From assembly GCA_001600055.1 (NCBI GenBank), contig BCIV01000009.1, forward strand, positions 186,001 to 250,000: a stretch of 64,000 nt of DNA, written 5' to 3'. The stretch is from Filobasidium wieringae. Taxonomy: Eukaryota > Basidiomycota > Tremellomycetes > Filobasidiales > Filobasidiaceae. Below are positions 24,584 to 35,092 of the stretch, one piece after another. The notes under the pieces are model-generated. The model was not told where the DNA came from and ran no database searches. It saw only the letters and a program-made list of their open reading frames with translations. Numbering within the stretch: position 1 is the stretch's first letter; every line of letters starts with the position of its first letter. The translations under genes and the position numbers were made by a program.

Positions 24584-25906
24584 TTACCATCTGTTGTAGT
24601 ACATATCTGCCATCCTCTCCTTAGCCCACCTCACGACCGCTGGAGCTGGATTCTGTGCTGTTTCCGCATTGGCCTTATGCATCGTCCGACTCAAGGACGG
24701 CGTCTCGTATTTTATTCCGAACCAGCCGCACGATTTCAGCCATCTGAGAAGGACGTAAGTCCACCCGACGAACAGGAAACCGTCATCCGGCAGCAAACTG
24801 ACTCACTGACGAATCACCTGTATATGTCGCCATTGTCGAGGGGGCGACCGAACGAAATATGGAGCGATTTCGTTCCATGTAACATGATATTCATCAGGCG
24901 TCCCTTCATGACCTTCGTCAGGCGTCCCGTCAAGCTTCGTACCACGTTTTCCCAATCGCTTCCAATCACGTTCCGTCACTATCTTTCTCTGTAAAGTGAG
25001 AAATGCTGCCCAGCAAAAATTGTCGTGAACCTTCTCTCCGCCGAAATACTCGATCCGTAGTGGATTCCAATGTTCTGGATGGGAGATCCCATGGACATCG
25101 AATAACCGAATGATTAACATATCAACGTCTCTGCACTGACCCAACAGCATGTTAGCAAACACGTTGTCTCTGCGCTGACTCTTCTGACCCTCCAGCATGT
25201 TAGCAAGACGGAAAGCAAGGGGAAGATTAAAGTCATTACGATCTCCGTTGTTCTTCGCATGCCGGCTCAGAACTGACGCTAGATATTTGCGCGTGGATGC
25301 TCTCGTATCGTACTTCTCAGCCACCTCCAAACACATCTCCGCGAACGCCTCCGTTAGAAATTGTATCGGGGGGTGCCAGATCCAATCGTGGTTCCAGTAC
25401 TCATGGTCGCCCATGAACTCGTGATTCAGACTGTTAAGAAAGACCATGACAGCAGACTTCTTATCGACTAAGCTGATCTTGGCGTAACCATTCGAGTCGT
25501 TCTGAGTTGGCGAAGCTAGTTGGAATAGATCACAGAAAACTGAACTATTTGAAGATATGTCCAGCTTGCACAGCCTGCTTTTGACTGGACCTGAGCGGAC
25601 TCACCATTTTGCGAGGACACGTTTCTCCATCTTTATTATTTGACTCGAGTCTCCGGCTCCCACCTCGATTAGTATAATCTCCTCGTGTAAGTCCGGCTGC
25701 GATGCAACAGAAGTTGCTTGGGAAGCGATTGGGGCACTCTCAGTTGCTTCACTGTTCTGACGTTTGTAATACGGCTTCTCGTCCGGAGGAAAACAAGGTT
25801 TGTAGTAGTTTCGGAAAGTCCCCGGCACGAATCCGTCGCCGCCCGGTAGGACTAGACCAACACTAGGAGTGGCCGCAACTTCTGCTGGTTGAGCTTCGAT
25901 ATCCAT
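24584..25906 (-). CDS. BTB-like domain protein, unknown function
   Basis: Three exons give about 390 residues. A disordered N-terminus of about 75 residues leads to IILIEVGAGDSSQIIKMEKR, then VLAK joined across an intron to CSVFCDLFQLASP. This, with KISLVDKKSAVMVFLNSLNH, fits a BTB/POZ fold as found in many Tremellomycete proteins. The rest is helical with many aromatic residues (GDHEYWNHDWIWHPP) and DRWC-free linker regions. The last exon starts after a GTGAGT donor and reads WLKSCGWFGIKYETPSL, ending MADMYYNRW. Phases agree at both junctions. BTB-type proteins often dimerise or recruit cullin 3; that role is inference here. It is divergent from a second, larger BTB gene. Confidence 0.7.
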
Positions 25907-26325
25907 ATCCGCCTGGGACGTTTGATGACTTCGTCAAACAGTTTTGGACACCGGTTCCGATGTTATCCAGGTCCGTAATTTCGATAGTAGGATCAGTGGG
26001 GCGTCGAGACGATATATTGTGCTTGTACAACACAGGTAAAGATTAAACCTCTGCTACGTTGAGAGTTGCAGGTTGACCAAATGACCACATATTTAAGAGC
26101 TCCAAGAAATTTTACTACTCTATGTACCATCCAGATTTTGAGATCGAGCTTATCAATGCCGTAAGATCTATGCCGGAACCAAATGACTGAGCTTCCGATC
26201 AGCTACCGTACTGGCTGGTAGGAAGGAATCCTGATCAATACCTGCAATGACAAATCTTGCTATTGCCTGCCACTTGCGATTCCTGGTTTGAGCTCTACGC
26301 CGTCAAACGGGTTGTTGCCTGCAAG
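25907..26325. promoter_or_regulatory. divergent promoter region of two BTB genes
   Basis: About 420 bp lie between the starts of the two divergent BTB genes. It should contain both promoters. I see no repeat or coding segment. Confidence 0.4.
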
Positions 26326-28708
26326 ATGTCCTCTCATGGACAGCCCGCAGCCTTCTGGTCCGCTGCAACCAGTCTGTCAAATACCAGTCTGATCGGCTTC
26401 GCCCGAGCGAACAGCTTGAGAGGGTCCACATCAAGCCATAGAAGTACGGGAAGTATAGGGTCGTATAGGGGTACCCCTACCAGAAGTTCAAGAAACGATA
26501 CACTTCCTACCACTTTGGAAAGTAGGAATGTTCTCAAGCCCGATCTAAGACAGTGGTCTTCCAACGTTAGTAATTGCTCGGCGCCTCGTAGAGTGTGATT
26601 GATCACTGATCAATCTGGCGCGATACCGTCTGAAAGTCTATAGAATGGGTCGTGAGAGATCTTTCCGTGCTCCAGGCTCAAGAGATGGAACACGCTACTG
26701 ATCAGGATGTTTCGCCAAGAGATCGAGAGATCTTGCAAGCCTTCGTTGCAGATGGACGTTTCAGACTGGATGTTGGTGCGCTGTTCGTTTCCTCAAACTT
26801 TTCTGCAGAATAGCCCTAAATCCTTTCGTTCAGTACTCAGTAAGGTCGATCCTACAGACTGTAGCCACACCGAAGCGGAAGATCTAAAACAGCTTGATCC
26901 CCTACCGCCTCCCACAATCAGTCTGAATTTGTATCTAGCATTGGTAGATGCTGACCAATTATCAGTCGGGGATCCTTTATTCACTACGATATTTATCGGC
27001 ATCAAGTCTCAAGCATCTTCGACAAGTGGCATGGCCATCTCGCGAGACCACTGGATATGGCAGAATTGGGAAGAATGGGCGTTTCACGCAGAGGCGGAAT
27101 ACTTCCGTAAGTCTACCTATCTTGTCAGAGTGCGCAACCACTCAATCGCCTTCTGCCACATCTTCCAGGATGCTCCTTGCCTCCACTGAGTACCCTAATC
27201 GATGACCCTACTATTGCAGAGCAAGACGCGTTCACCTTGGTCATTCAGCTTCAGATGCCAAACGTTCCTCAGATCCATCCATTGAAGCCAGGTCTTCAAG
27301 TAGTACCTAGCGATTTGGTCGAGGGATTTGCCTCCTCTTTGGATAACAAGAACACTGGAGATGTGCGATTCATCTGTCTGGAGTATAGAAATCCGCAGAG
27401 CGAGCTTGGCGTGGACGAAGACATGAACGAGAGCGTCGATCCATTGACGACTGAATCAACCGCGACTTCCATTGCCAGCGACGGGCTAGTCTATCGAAAA
27501 AGAACGTTATACGCTCATGCAGATATACTCCGAGCTCGAAGCGAGTATTTCAGGGATTTGCTTGATTTTCAGGAAGTCACCGCGTCCGTTGGACCCGCCC
27601 GTCCCAATCAGCGATTAGGCACTTCGAGCGATCGCAAGATACAGACGGTACACTGTAACGATACGGACTTTCAAACACTCTATTGGACTCTCAGATACAT
27701 CTATCAAAATGATCTGAATTTCGCACGAAACGAAGACGTTCGAAAGGTTGTCGAGCGTGGTAAGACGACCTCGGATCTTAGAGCTAGACGCTTGATCGGC
27801 GGAAATGGCGTTATGCCTCTTTCAGACGAATGGGAATGGCATCCTTCATCCAAGTCGGGCGGCAGCAGTACATCGGTTAGTCTGGCAGGGGCAAACGATA
27901 CGGATGATATCAAGACTATGAAAAGCGGGATCAGCGCGTCTAGCACAGGGACGAGCCTGGGTAGGGCGATGCAATCATCTATACATTCGTTGACGGATGG
28001 AAGGTCTCGTTCTATTTCAAGGAATCATGCAGTACAGAGCACACCCGTCAACAACAATACATCTGGCACTTCTCGCACACGACCAACAGGCTTGCCTATT
28101 AGCAGATCGAACAATCCGGAAGCCAGAAGCGCTGTTCGCAGCAATGGCCGCGAGGCTGGAACCACCTCCGCGAGTCGGCAAGCGCATGGAGCTAGTTCTA
28201 CTATCAGCACCCCTCAAGCGCCTTCTACGAACATCTCTCCTAGCAGCAGCAGGATATACCCTCTCCAATATCCCTCCGGTGCAGCTGTTTCGAGTCCTGC
28301 CGCTGTCAAGACAAAGGACCCACACCCTCATCCTACTTCTCCGCCACCTCCCGCTTCAAGCTTTGCCATCTTTTCGCTAGCACATCGTTATCGCCTTCTC
28401 GATCTACAACAGTTAGCCCAAGGGCATCTGATGGAAAGGCTCACACCCGGTACGGCTTGTAGTTTGCTGCTTGCATCGTTCAAATATGATGAGTTACACC
28501 TGCAAGCGCAGGAATACGTAGTGGAGAATTGGACTGCGATACAGGAAGAGGTAAGTAGAACTCTCAGTAAGACCATGTTTTGGGACTCAGTGCTTTTGGC
28601 AATTGGCAGAATGCCTTTTTGACCTTGATACAAGAAGTATCCAACGGACTGTGGGGTTCTGACGGGGGGTTGGTTCTGCATTCGCTCTTCAGACAACTAA
28701 GGACTTGA
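26326..28708 (+). CDS. MATH-like plus BTB domain protein
   Basis: Five exons give about 680 residues. A Ser/Thr/Arg-rich N-terminus (start MSSHGQPAAFWSAATSL) joins SIEWVVRDLSVLQAQ. A fold resembling MATH follows: SLNLYLALVDADQLSVGD, then WIWQNWEEWAFHAEAEYF and FTLVIQLQMPNVPQ. The BTB part includes LYAHADILRARSEYFRDLL, the usual strand-helix with the internalised recognition site, and LYWTLRYIYQNDLNF. A Ser-rich linker of about 170 residues separates this from the BTB C-terminal helices (SLAHRYRLLDLQQLAQGHL, SFKYDELHLQAQEYVVENW). The last exon NAFLTLIQEVSNGLWG closes the frame. It resembles MATH-BTB substrate adaptors for cullin 3 ligases, with a long insertion in the BTB domain. Confidence 0.78.
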
Positions 28709-28842
28709 CAACGAAGACATGATGTTGCAAGTCCATCTCCCGAGTGTTTGTTCAGGACATGAATTTTATATATGGTTTCAACATGAACTTGTACATTTCG
28801 TAAATATCGTGATGAATTTTGGTTTCGACGCCCAAGTCAAGC

Positions 28843-30284
28843 TTACTCAGGACGGCCACTATCAGACGGAGTCCTGCCAGCATCGGCATCGTCAGGCTTG
28901 GGATCTTCACTCATCGCTTTAGGTTCCGCTTCCTCCTTTCCTGCAGCAGGGGATCTCGCCATTGATCTTGAACCAGAGGGGGATTCATCTCGCGACTGCA
29001 TGTGAACATCAGTATTGCGTCCCTCCCGATCATTCGAGCTGTCATCCTCCCGATCTGCCTTGCCACCGCCTCGCACGGGTGAGACAGAACGCTGACGGTT
29101 CGTAGCACTACGGCCATCACGACCATCACGATCATCACTCCTGCGGTCATCGCGGTGGCGTCTAGAGCTGGAACACAGGAGGATTAGAACCCATCACATA
29201 CTTCCAAGAGATATCGAGCTATGACCTACGCAGCGTTGCGACCAGCATCAGAAGGCTCGAAACGCCAGGACCTAGCGGGAGCCTTCTTAGCCCATTGCAC
29301 AGAGATCTCATACCCATCTATCCTTTTTCTATGCCTTTTCATATTTGTAAAACATTTAGTCTAGAGTCACAACCTGAAGGGTGAGTCGACTAACATGTAA
29401 TGATACGCATCTTCGGCATCGCGACTGTCCCTGAACTCGACAAAAGCATATGCTATGAGTCGGCACCAGGTGCATACACCGAGTTTCAACGGAAGAGAAG
29501 ATGACGAGCGAAAAGCGAGCAGGCGAATCGAGGTAAGCGTCCACCATGCCGTTGAAGGTTTGTATAGTGGAAACCGATTGGAAGCGAACCGGATGGCACG
29601 AAGAAGGAGAGTCGGAATTGGAGAAGAAAAAGCGTCGAATTTGTATATCGCCAAGATCGTCGTTTCACCGCTTCATGCATTCGTCATCATTCCGCCAGGC
29701 ATCTGTTCGATAGTTTCTGCCACCCAGTTCATTCCGGCTCGATCTGCACCAGAGAGCGAGCGATTCCGGTCATCGCAGTCATTCGTATTGATCAGAATCG
29801 TGTCGAGTTGCTCGAAGGGGGAGGCGTGCCTTAGGGAGGACCGAAAGACCGATCTATCTTGACTTACGAGTGGCGCTAGGAGTCTTGAGAGCTGGTACAT
29901 CACAGCGGACAAGACGTCCGTATCTATTAGTATATAAAGGCAAGTTATCATATCAGTACAAAGCTACGATATTTCTCTTGATCATTGAAAGTATAGGATA
30001 ACGTGGATTTGGATATAGGGGCTGACCGGACTAAGAGTTCAAAACACTTACCGTTCAAATTCCCAAGCTAGATCTCGAGCACGGAAGGATGGCGAGAATC
30101 CGCTGACAAAGAGAATACTGAGATGATTAAGATGATTGATATGTCTTAGTCTTAAAAGCTGTTATCAGGTACCAGTTGACAGCGAATGGAGCTCACGTTC
30201 GAGGCTAGTTGTTGTGAAAGTCAAGACAAGTACGATCAGTAAAAGGGATGTCATAAAGTCCTGGTCTGAATCAAAACTCACCAT
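28843..30284 (-). CDS. SR-type splicing factor with one RRM (Srp2-like)
   Basis: Seven exons give about 215 residues. The start codon alone is the first coding exon, the second coding exon is only 8 nt, and together with the third they read MPRTILFVSGFSPSFRARDL, with RNP2 as ILFVSGF. RYGRLVRCDVPALKTPSAT and then PYAFVEFRDSRDAEDAYHYM (RNP1) follow, then HRKRIDGYEISVQWAKKAP. The C-terminus is rich in Arg, Ser, Asp and Gly (RRHRDDRRSDDRDGRDGR), an RS-like tail. This is the layout of SR proteins that guide splice-site choice and mRNA export. All junction phases agree. It is 398 bp from the divergent eIF2 gamma gene. Confidence 0.87.
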
Positions 30285-30682
30285 TTCGACACGATCTATT
30301 CGTCCACGCAGATATCACAATTGATATTCTTCACAGACTATTCGATCGTTAGGCTACGCAAACTGAGCTCACTGGAGTGACCAAGTCCAGATAGCTAACC
30401 TAACAACCAGCATTTGACGACTTAAGGCGATCATCTGACTTCTCACGCGCATGTTACCACACAAAAGCGCACTTCTGACCTCTGACATGACCAGTTCTGA
30501 CTTGAATAAGTCGTTTGAATATGCTCAACAAGGATCGTTTCATACACAGCTCATACCTTTAGCTTGATCGATTTGGCTCAAATATAGTTTCCTCTATAGC
30601 GGCAGAAAAATAGCGAAATACGTGAACTCAGAAAAGCGATTCTAGGTCTACCACACAACAAAAGCAAAAAAGAACGAGCAAT
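30285..30682. promoter_or_regulatory. divergent promoter region, SR protein / eIF2 gamma
   Basis: These 398 bp separate two divergent starts and must hold the promoter and 5' UTR of both. An AATATAG element lies about 95 bp before the eIF2 gamma start. No coding sequence is recognised. Confidence 0.4.
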
Positions 30683-32728
30683 ATGGACAAAGTCGCCGAC
30701 CCCGCTGTAGATTCAGTCACTGAAGATGTCAAGAAGATTGAAATCGATTCTTCCAAATTGACTGCATTAAGCCAGGAGGTCATCAGCCGACAAGCTACTG
30801 TGAGTGTTCATGCATTCCATTGTTGAGCCGGATGATTTGGAATACAAGGCAAGGAGAGCTTGAACATGAAGGCAATATCGTCGACGTCAACCTGAGGCTC
30901 TTGTTGAGTGTTCGGATCCCGGCAGACAACCAAACGCCCGAGGAGCGTATGAAAAGGGCTGGATCCAGCAATCACCAGGGTTCATGCTAGAGTATCGCGT
31001 ATCAATGACTAATTATCGCTCGTATCCTTTCTACCTTGAATAGATCAACATCGGTACTATCGGACATGTAGCTCATGGAAAGTCGACAGTGGTCAAGGCC
31101 ATCTCCGGAGTACAGACCGTTCGATTCAAGAATGAGTTGGAGCGAAATATTACTATCAAGTTGGGTTACGCGAACGCAAAGGTAAGTCCTGCTGGGCTTT
31201 CTGGCCGGGGCAATACGTGTTGGAGCTAGCTGCTGATCTTGTCTCGATGTTATGCTAGATTTACAAATGTAACAATGAGGCCTGTCCCCGACCAGGTAAC
31301 TACAAGTCCTTCGGTTCGGCCACTCCTGCCAACCCTCCTTGTGAACGACCTGGATGTGGCGGAACTTACCTCTTGGAGAGGTCAGTAAAATTTCGATTCG
31401 GTGCTGTTGTTCTCTTCTGATACTCATGCTATCGACCGATTGCCCTCAGACACGTCTCTTTCGTTGATTGTCCCGGACACGACATTCTGATGGCAACCAT
31501 GTTGACTGGTGCCGCTGTCATGGATGCTGCCCTCCTCCTCGTAGCTGGAAACGAATCCTGTCCTCAACCCCAAACTTCCGAACATCTGGCTGCGGTGGAG
31601 ATTATGAAGTTGCGAAATATTTTGATCTTGCAGAACAAGGTGGATTTGGTCAGGGAAGCAGAGGCTTTGGAACAGCAGAAGGCGATTGCTAAATTTATCG
31701 AGGGTGAGTTCGAGACTTTTGATTTTGCCTGTGTCAAAGACGTTCTGATGGACATCGATGTCTTGCAGCTACCGTTGCTCGAGACGCCCCTATCATCCCT
31801 ATCTCTGCCCAGCTGAAATACAACATCGACGCTGTCAATGAGTACATCTGTACCAAAATCCCCGTTCCCAAACACGATTTCGAGGCCGACCCTCGACTGA
31901 TCGTTATTCGATCTTTCGATGTCAACAAGCCAGGTTCCACGGTAGACGAGTTGAAGGGAGGAGTAGCGGGAGGAAGTATCTTGAGCGGAGTGTTCAAGGT
32001 CGGACAGGAAGTCGAGATCCGACCCGGAAAGGTGTTTACCGACCAGACTGGTAAATTCATCTGTCAACCCCTTCGAACCCGGATTGTATCTCTCTTCGCC
32101 GAGGGCAACGATCTTCAGTTTGCCGTTCCTGGAGGTCTTATCGGAGTGGGAACCTTGGTGGATCCCATCTTGTGCAAGGGAGACAAACTGTTGGGTAACG
32201 TCATGACTGCCGTTGGAAAGGGTGCCGATATCTATGTCGAGTTGGAGATCAGCTGTGAGTGGTGGTCGTAAGCTTCATCTACCGATGCAATGACTGACAG
32301 CAAATTTGGCGGTTCAGTCTTCTTACTGAGACGGCTATTAGGAGTAAAGACCACTGACAAGAAGCAAGCAAAGGTGAGTTACAGACGCTCTTTGTGGATG
32401 AGCGCGAATTATTGCTGATCTTTCCGCGGGGTAGGTACAAAAATTGACGGCAGGAGAACAGCTTTTCGTCAACGTCGGAGCATCGCAAGTCGGAGGACGA
32501 GTATTGGGAGTGAAAGGAGATTTGGCAAAGATTGCCTTGACTGCGCCAGCCTGTGCTCAAGCTAAGGACAAGGTGGCTTTGTCCAGACGTATCGACAAGC
32601 ATTGGCGTCTGGTCGGTGAGTACCGAGTCATTCAATATTCATCAGTAACGTGGCGGTCTGATGACAATCTCGATACAGGTTGGGGTGAAGTTGTGCGCGG
32701 AACTCTCGCAGAGGTACAGGAAGACTAG
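30683..32728 (+). CDS. GCD11: translation initiation factor eIF2 subunit gamma
   Basis: A multi-exon gene of about 470 residues starting [18 protein letters not shown]. GTPase motifs are [20 protein letters not shown] (G1), the switch region [35 protein letters not shown] (G3) and NKVDLV (G4). A zinc-ribbon-like insert has four cysteines in [10 protein letters not shown] and CERPGCGG. Domains II and III follow ([49 protein letters not shown]), ending [16 protein letters not shown]. It binds GTP and Met-tRNAi in the ternary complex. The domain order and residues are complete, so the protein should be functional. Confidence 0.95.
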
Positions 32729-33176
32729 ATGTTATGATGATGATAAACTTTCGCAGTCACAACATTGTATTACGATTGAACTCGATGTCATATATAACGT
32801 TTGGCAGGCCAGCGACGTCGCTTGTAGATGATGAGATGAGGCGTATCACGTGACCTGGTCCTCGCTGTTTCAGCCTCTGATTTCTTGGTTTCAGAGGCAT
32901 TCGAGATCATCGATTGATACGATCTTCTTGATTCGAGACAGTTCAGATAGCAAATCCGCCGTGTGCTCGGGGGTTGGAACTCTCTCACGGAAGTGAACGG
33001 TGATCAGAAGTAACATAGTCGGCCCATCAAGCGCACATGGCACAGGATACCAGCCACGTGCGGTCGCCCTGATTCGCTCGTTCGTTCTCTCGTATATTCC
33101 CGCTCGACTTTGATCGGCTCATCAATCTCATTGATACAAACCAAATCTAGCCACATTTGCTGTGACTACAAATGCG
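32729..33176. other. intergenic region with a TCACGTGA palindrome
   Basis: About 450 bp between eIF2 gamma and the next plus-strand gene. It holds the palindrome TCACGTGA at 32846-32853 and a TATATT element about 80 bp before the next start. A minus-strand frame of 41 codons with an ATG at 33016 is open but too short to accept. Confidence 0.4.
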
Positions 33177-34880
33177 ATGTCTTTCCTCGATTCTTGGCTC
33201 AATAATATAAATGCTTCAGGCGATCCCAACGAATCAGCTTCGTATCCTATCAAGCCCAACCCACGCAATGCTCGGCACCAGTCGATCCCTTACCTTGAGC
33301 CCCGAAGTCTTAGCGAAGATAACCTACACGTTCAGCACCAGTCTCAAAGCTCCGTCGAGGCTGTAGATGACCTGCCCTTCCACTCTGTCCTGCGCTCCGC
33401 CCCTATCCTCAGCAAGGATCAGAGCCACTTCTACCCAGATTCACGCCCTAGTCGCTTCGCTCGTGACTGTTCGAGCGACGATGTCGAACCTTGGAATTCC
33501 TTTTCGCAGAGGACAGCCGACGATTCAGGATTCTTTGACATGTTAGACTTCTACGAGGACTTGGAAGATATGTCGGGGTCTACAGGGCTACATACGGCAG
33601 GAAGCCTATCTTGGCAACGCTTTCGATTGACGCTGCAAAAGGCAGGAGTGTTGGACACTCCAGTCCTGCATATACAATATCATTGGATCAAGGAGCGCTT
33701 GAGTGCGACCGTAAGTTGATCGTCCACTTGGCGTTCGACGTAACGACGTGTGCTGATCTCGCTCGACGCGAAGAGCTTGAGCAATCATGTGATGAAGCAA
33801 CCACTCGCCACAGACATCTTGAAGTCACGGCAAGTCATCATCTGTAGATTCCGGATCGAAGGCTGGAACGAAGCAACACTTGCAGGTGCTTATGCAAAGA
33901 TCATAGAGGCTACATTGAACAGTGTAGAGGACACGGCGTGGCAGACGTTGTTCGAGAGAAGGGTTCTTGTTGTTCAAGAAACAGGAGAGTGGAACAATAC
34001 ACCTCAGAGCATCAGTAATAATCCCTTATCTGCCCCTAAAGTCGACCTGTGCATTGGCAAGCCAGTTCCGGAACTGTGTGTTGAGGTTGAGAAGATGGGA
34101 CCACTCCTCTATTCAATGGGGCAACTCTCTCCGTCCGACCTACCTCTTCCTCCCTCTCCGCCTCCCTTTCCACCCATCGATGTACCACAAGACCTCTCAT
34201 CCGACCGAGCACCAGACACCGCTTCATCCAGGATTCCGCCCCCACTTAGCATTGAAGCTATCCAGCTGATACTAGCCTCACCCTTGACCCGGAGCTCATG
34301 TCCTATCAATAAGACCTCTGGGACCCTTTATGGCTGTCATGATAGCACTAGCTTTGAGATAAAGGTTGGGACAGGCGCATTATCTCAGGTGGCGCTCAAT
34401 CAGATTGTCAATGCAGGAGTCTACAAGGTGGCACAGCAGGCTCAGTTGAGAGAAGGGATTATCCGGTTGAAGCAAAGCGAGTCGCGTCTCGGAACGGCGC
34501 GACCCGAACCATACTACATCGGCGTCCGTATCTGTGGAACATTTTGGTACATTCATCTGATCTATGGTAGAGAACAACTTTTCGTAAGTGATGGCTATCT
34601 CAAGTTGCCTGCAGACCAGCGTCTTAACTTCTCTTGTGATCCATAGTTTTATCATCTTCTAAGTCAAGGAAATATCGGCAAAGATCCGGCCGCATTTCTT
34701 GCTGCAGTAGAGATCATCCATGAGATTGGCCTTATCTACCTGCAGGAAGTGGCAAAGGACATGCAGGATCTCTTAGAGATCGCTGTGAATGATCCAAACA
34801 GGACTCATCCCTATCCTGGTTCCACCATTCCCCCTGGCATGCAAGAGAGGAGATTCTTTAGGGGGAAGAAAACCAAATGA
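33177..34880 (+). CDS. hypothetical protein, unrecognised
   Basis: Three exons give about 510 residues; I chose the ATG of MSFLDSWLNNINASG. The first exon is mostly disordered and ends with SWQRFRLTLQKAGVLDTPVL, a helical segment before the first intron. The second carries VIICRFRIEGWNEATLAGAY, a helix-rich block, then a Pro-rich linker (near 34140-34240) and a mixed region with NQIVNAGVYKVAQQAQLREG and PYYIGVRICGTFWYIHLIYG. The last exon begins FYHLLSQGNIGKDPAAFLAA and ends in a basic RRFFRGKKTK. I recognise no domain. The two later blocks, rich in aromatic and hydrophobic residues, look like one globular fold interrupted by the Pro-rich insert. It resembles Tremellomycete lineage-specific proteins; its role is unknown. 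Confidence 0.65.
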
Positions 34881-34894
34881 CCGTGATCGGCGTC

Positions 34895-34978
34895 TTCTCG
34901 ATGATAACGATTCATAACCGGGGCATTTCCTTTTCAACTTTGTGATACAGCTCGAGATCTAACGGTACTCCAATCCAA
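34895..34978. repeat. diverged copy of the LAS1 3' end (copy 1)
   Basis: This 84-bp segment is a direct repeat of 35008-35092, with about ten mismatches by eye and no gaps. It lies downstream of the unrecognised gene's stop codon and in the intergenic gap before LAS1. In the LAS1 orientation it would encode a tail like that of LAS1 but with a changed stop region. Confidence 0.85.
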
Positions 34979-35007
34979 TCACAGTCATTGAGAGAATTGA
35001 TCGATGT

Positions 35008-35092
35008 TTCTCAATCATAACAATTCATAACCGGGGCATTTCCTTTCTAACTTCGTGATACAGCTCGAGATCTAGTGGTACTCGAATCCGAC
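35008..35092. repeat. copy 2 of the 84-bp repeat, overlapping the LAS1 3' end
   Basis: This copy covers the final 15 codons of LAS1 (to the stop at 35047) and its immediate 3' flank. The matching copy lies 29 bp beyond it. The pair indicates a local tandem duplication of the gene's tail. Confidence 0.85.

Noticed and set aside
26597..26615. 19-bp inverted repeat GATTGATCA-c-TGATCAATC
   Set aside because: It lies inside the first intron of the larger BTB gene, is short, and is expected by chance in sequence of this length.
32891..33016. 41-codon minus-strand frame with an ATG, reading MLLLITVHFRERVPTPEH at its start
   Set aside because: Too short, lies in a likely promoter, and no additional exon could be joined.
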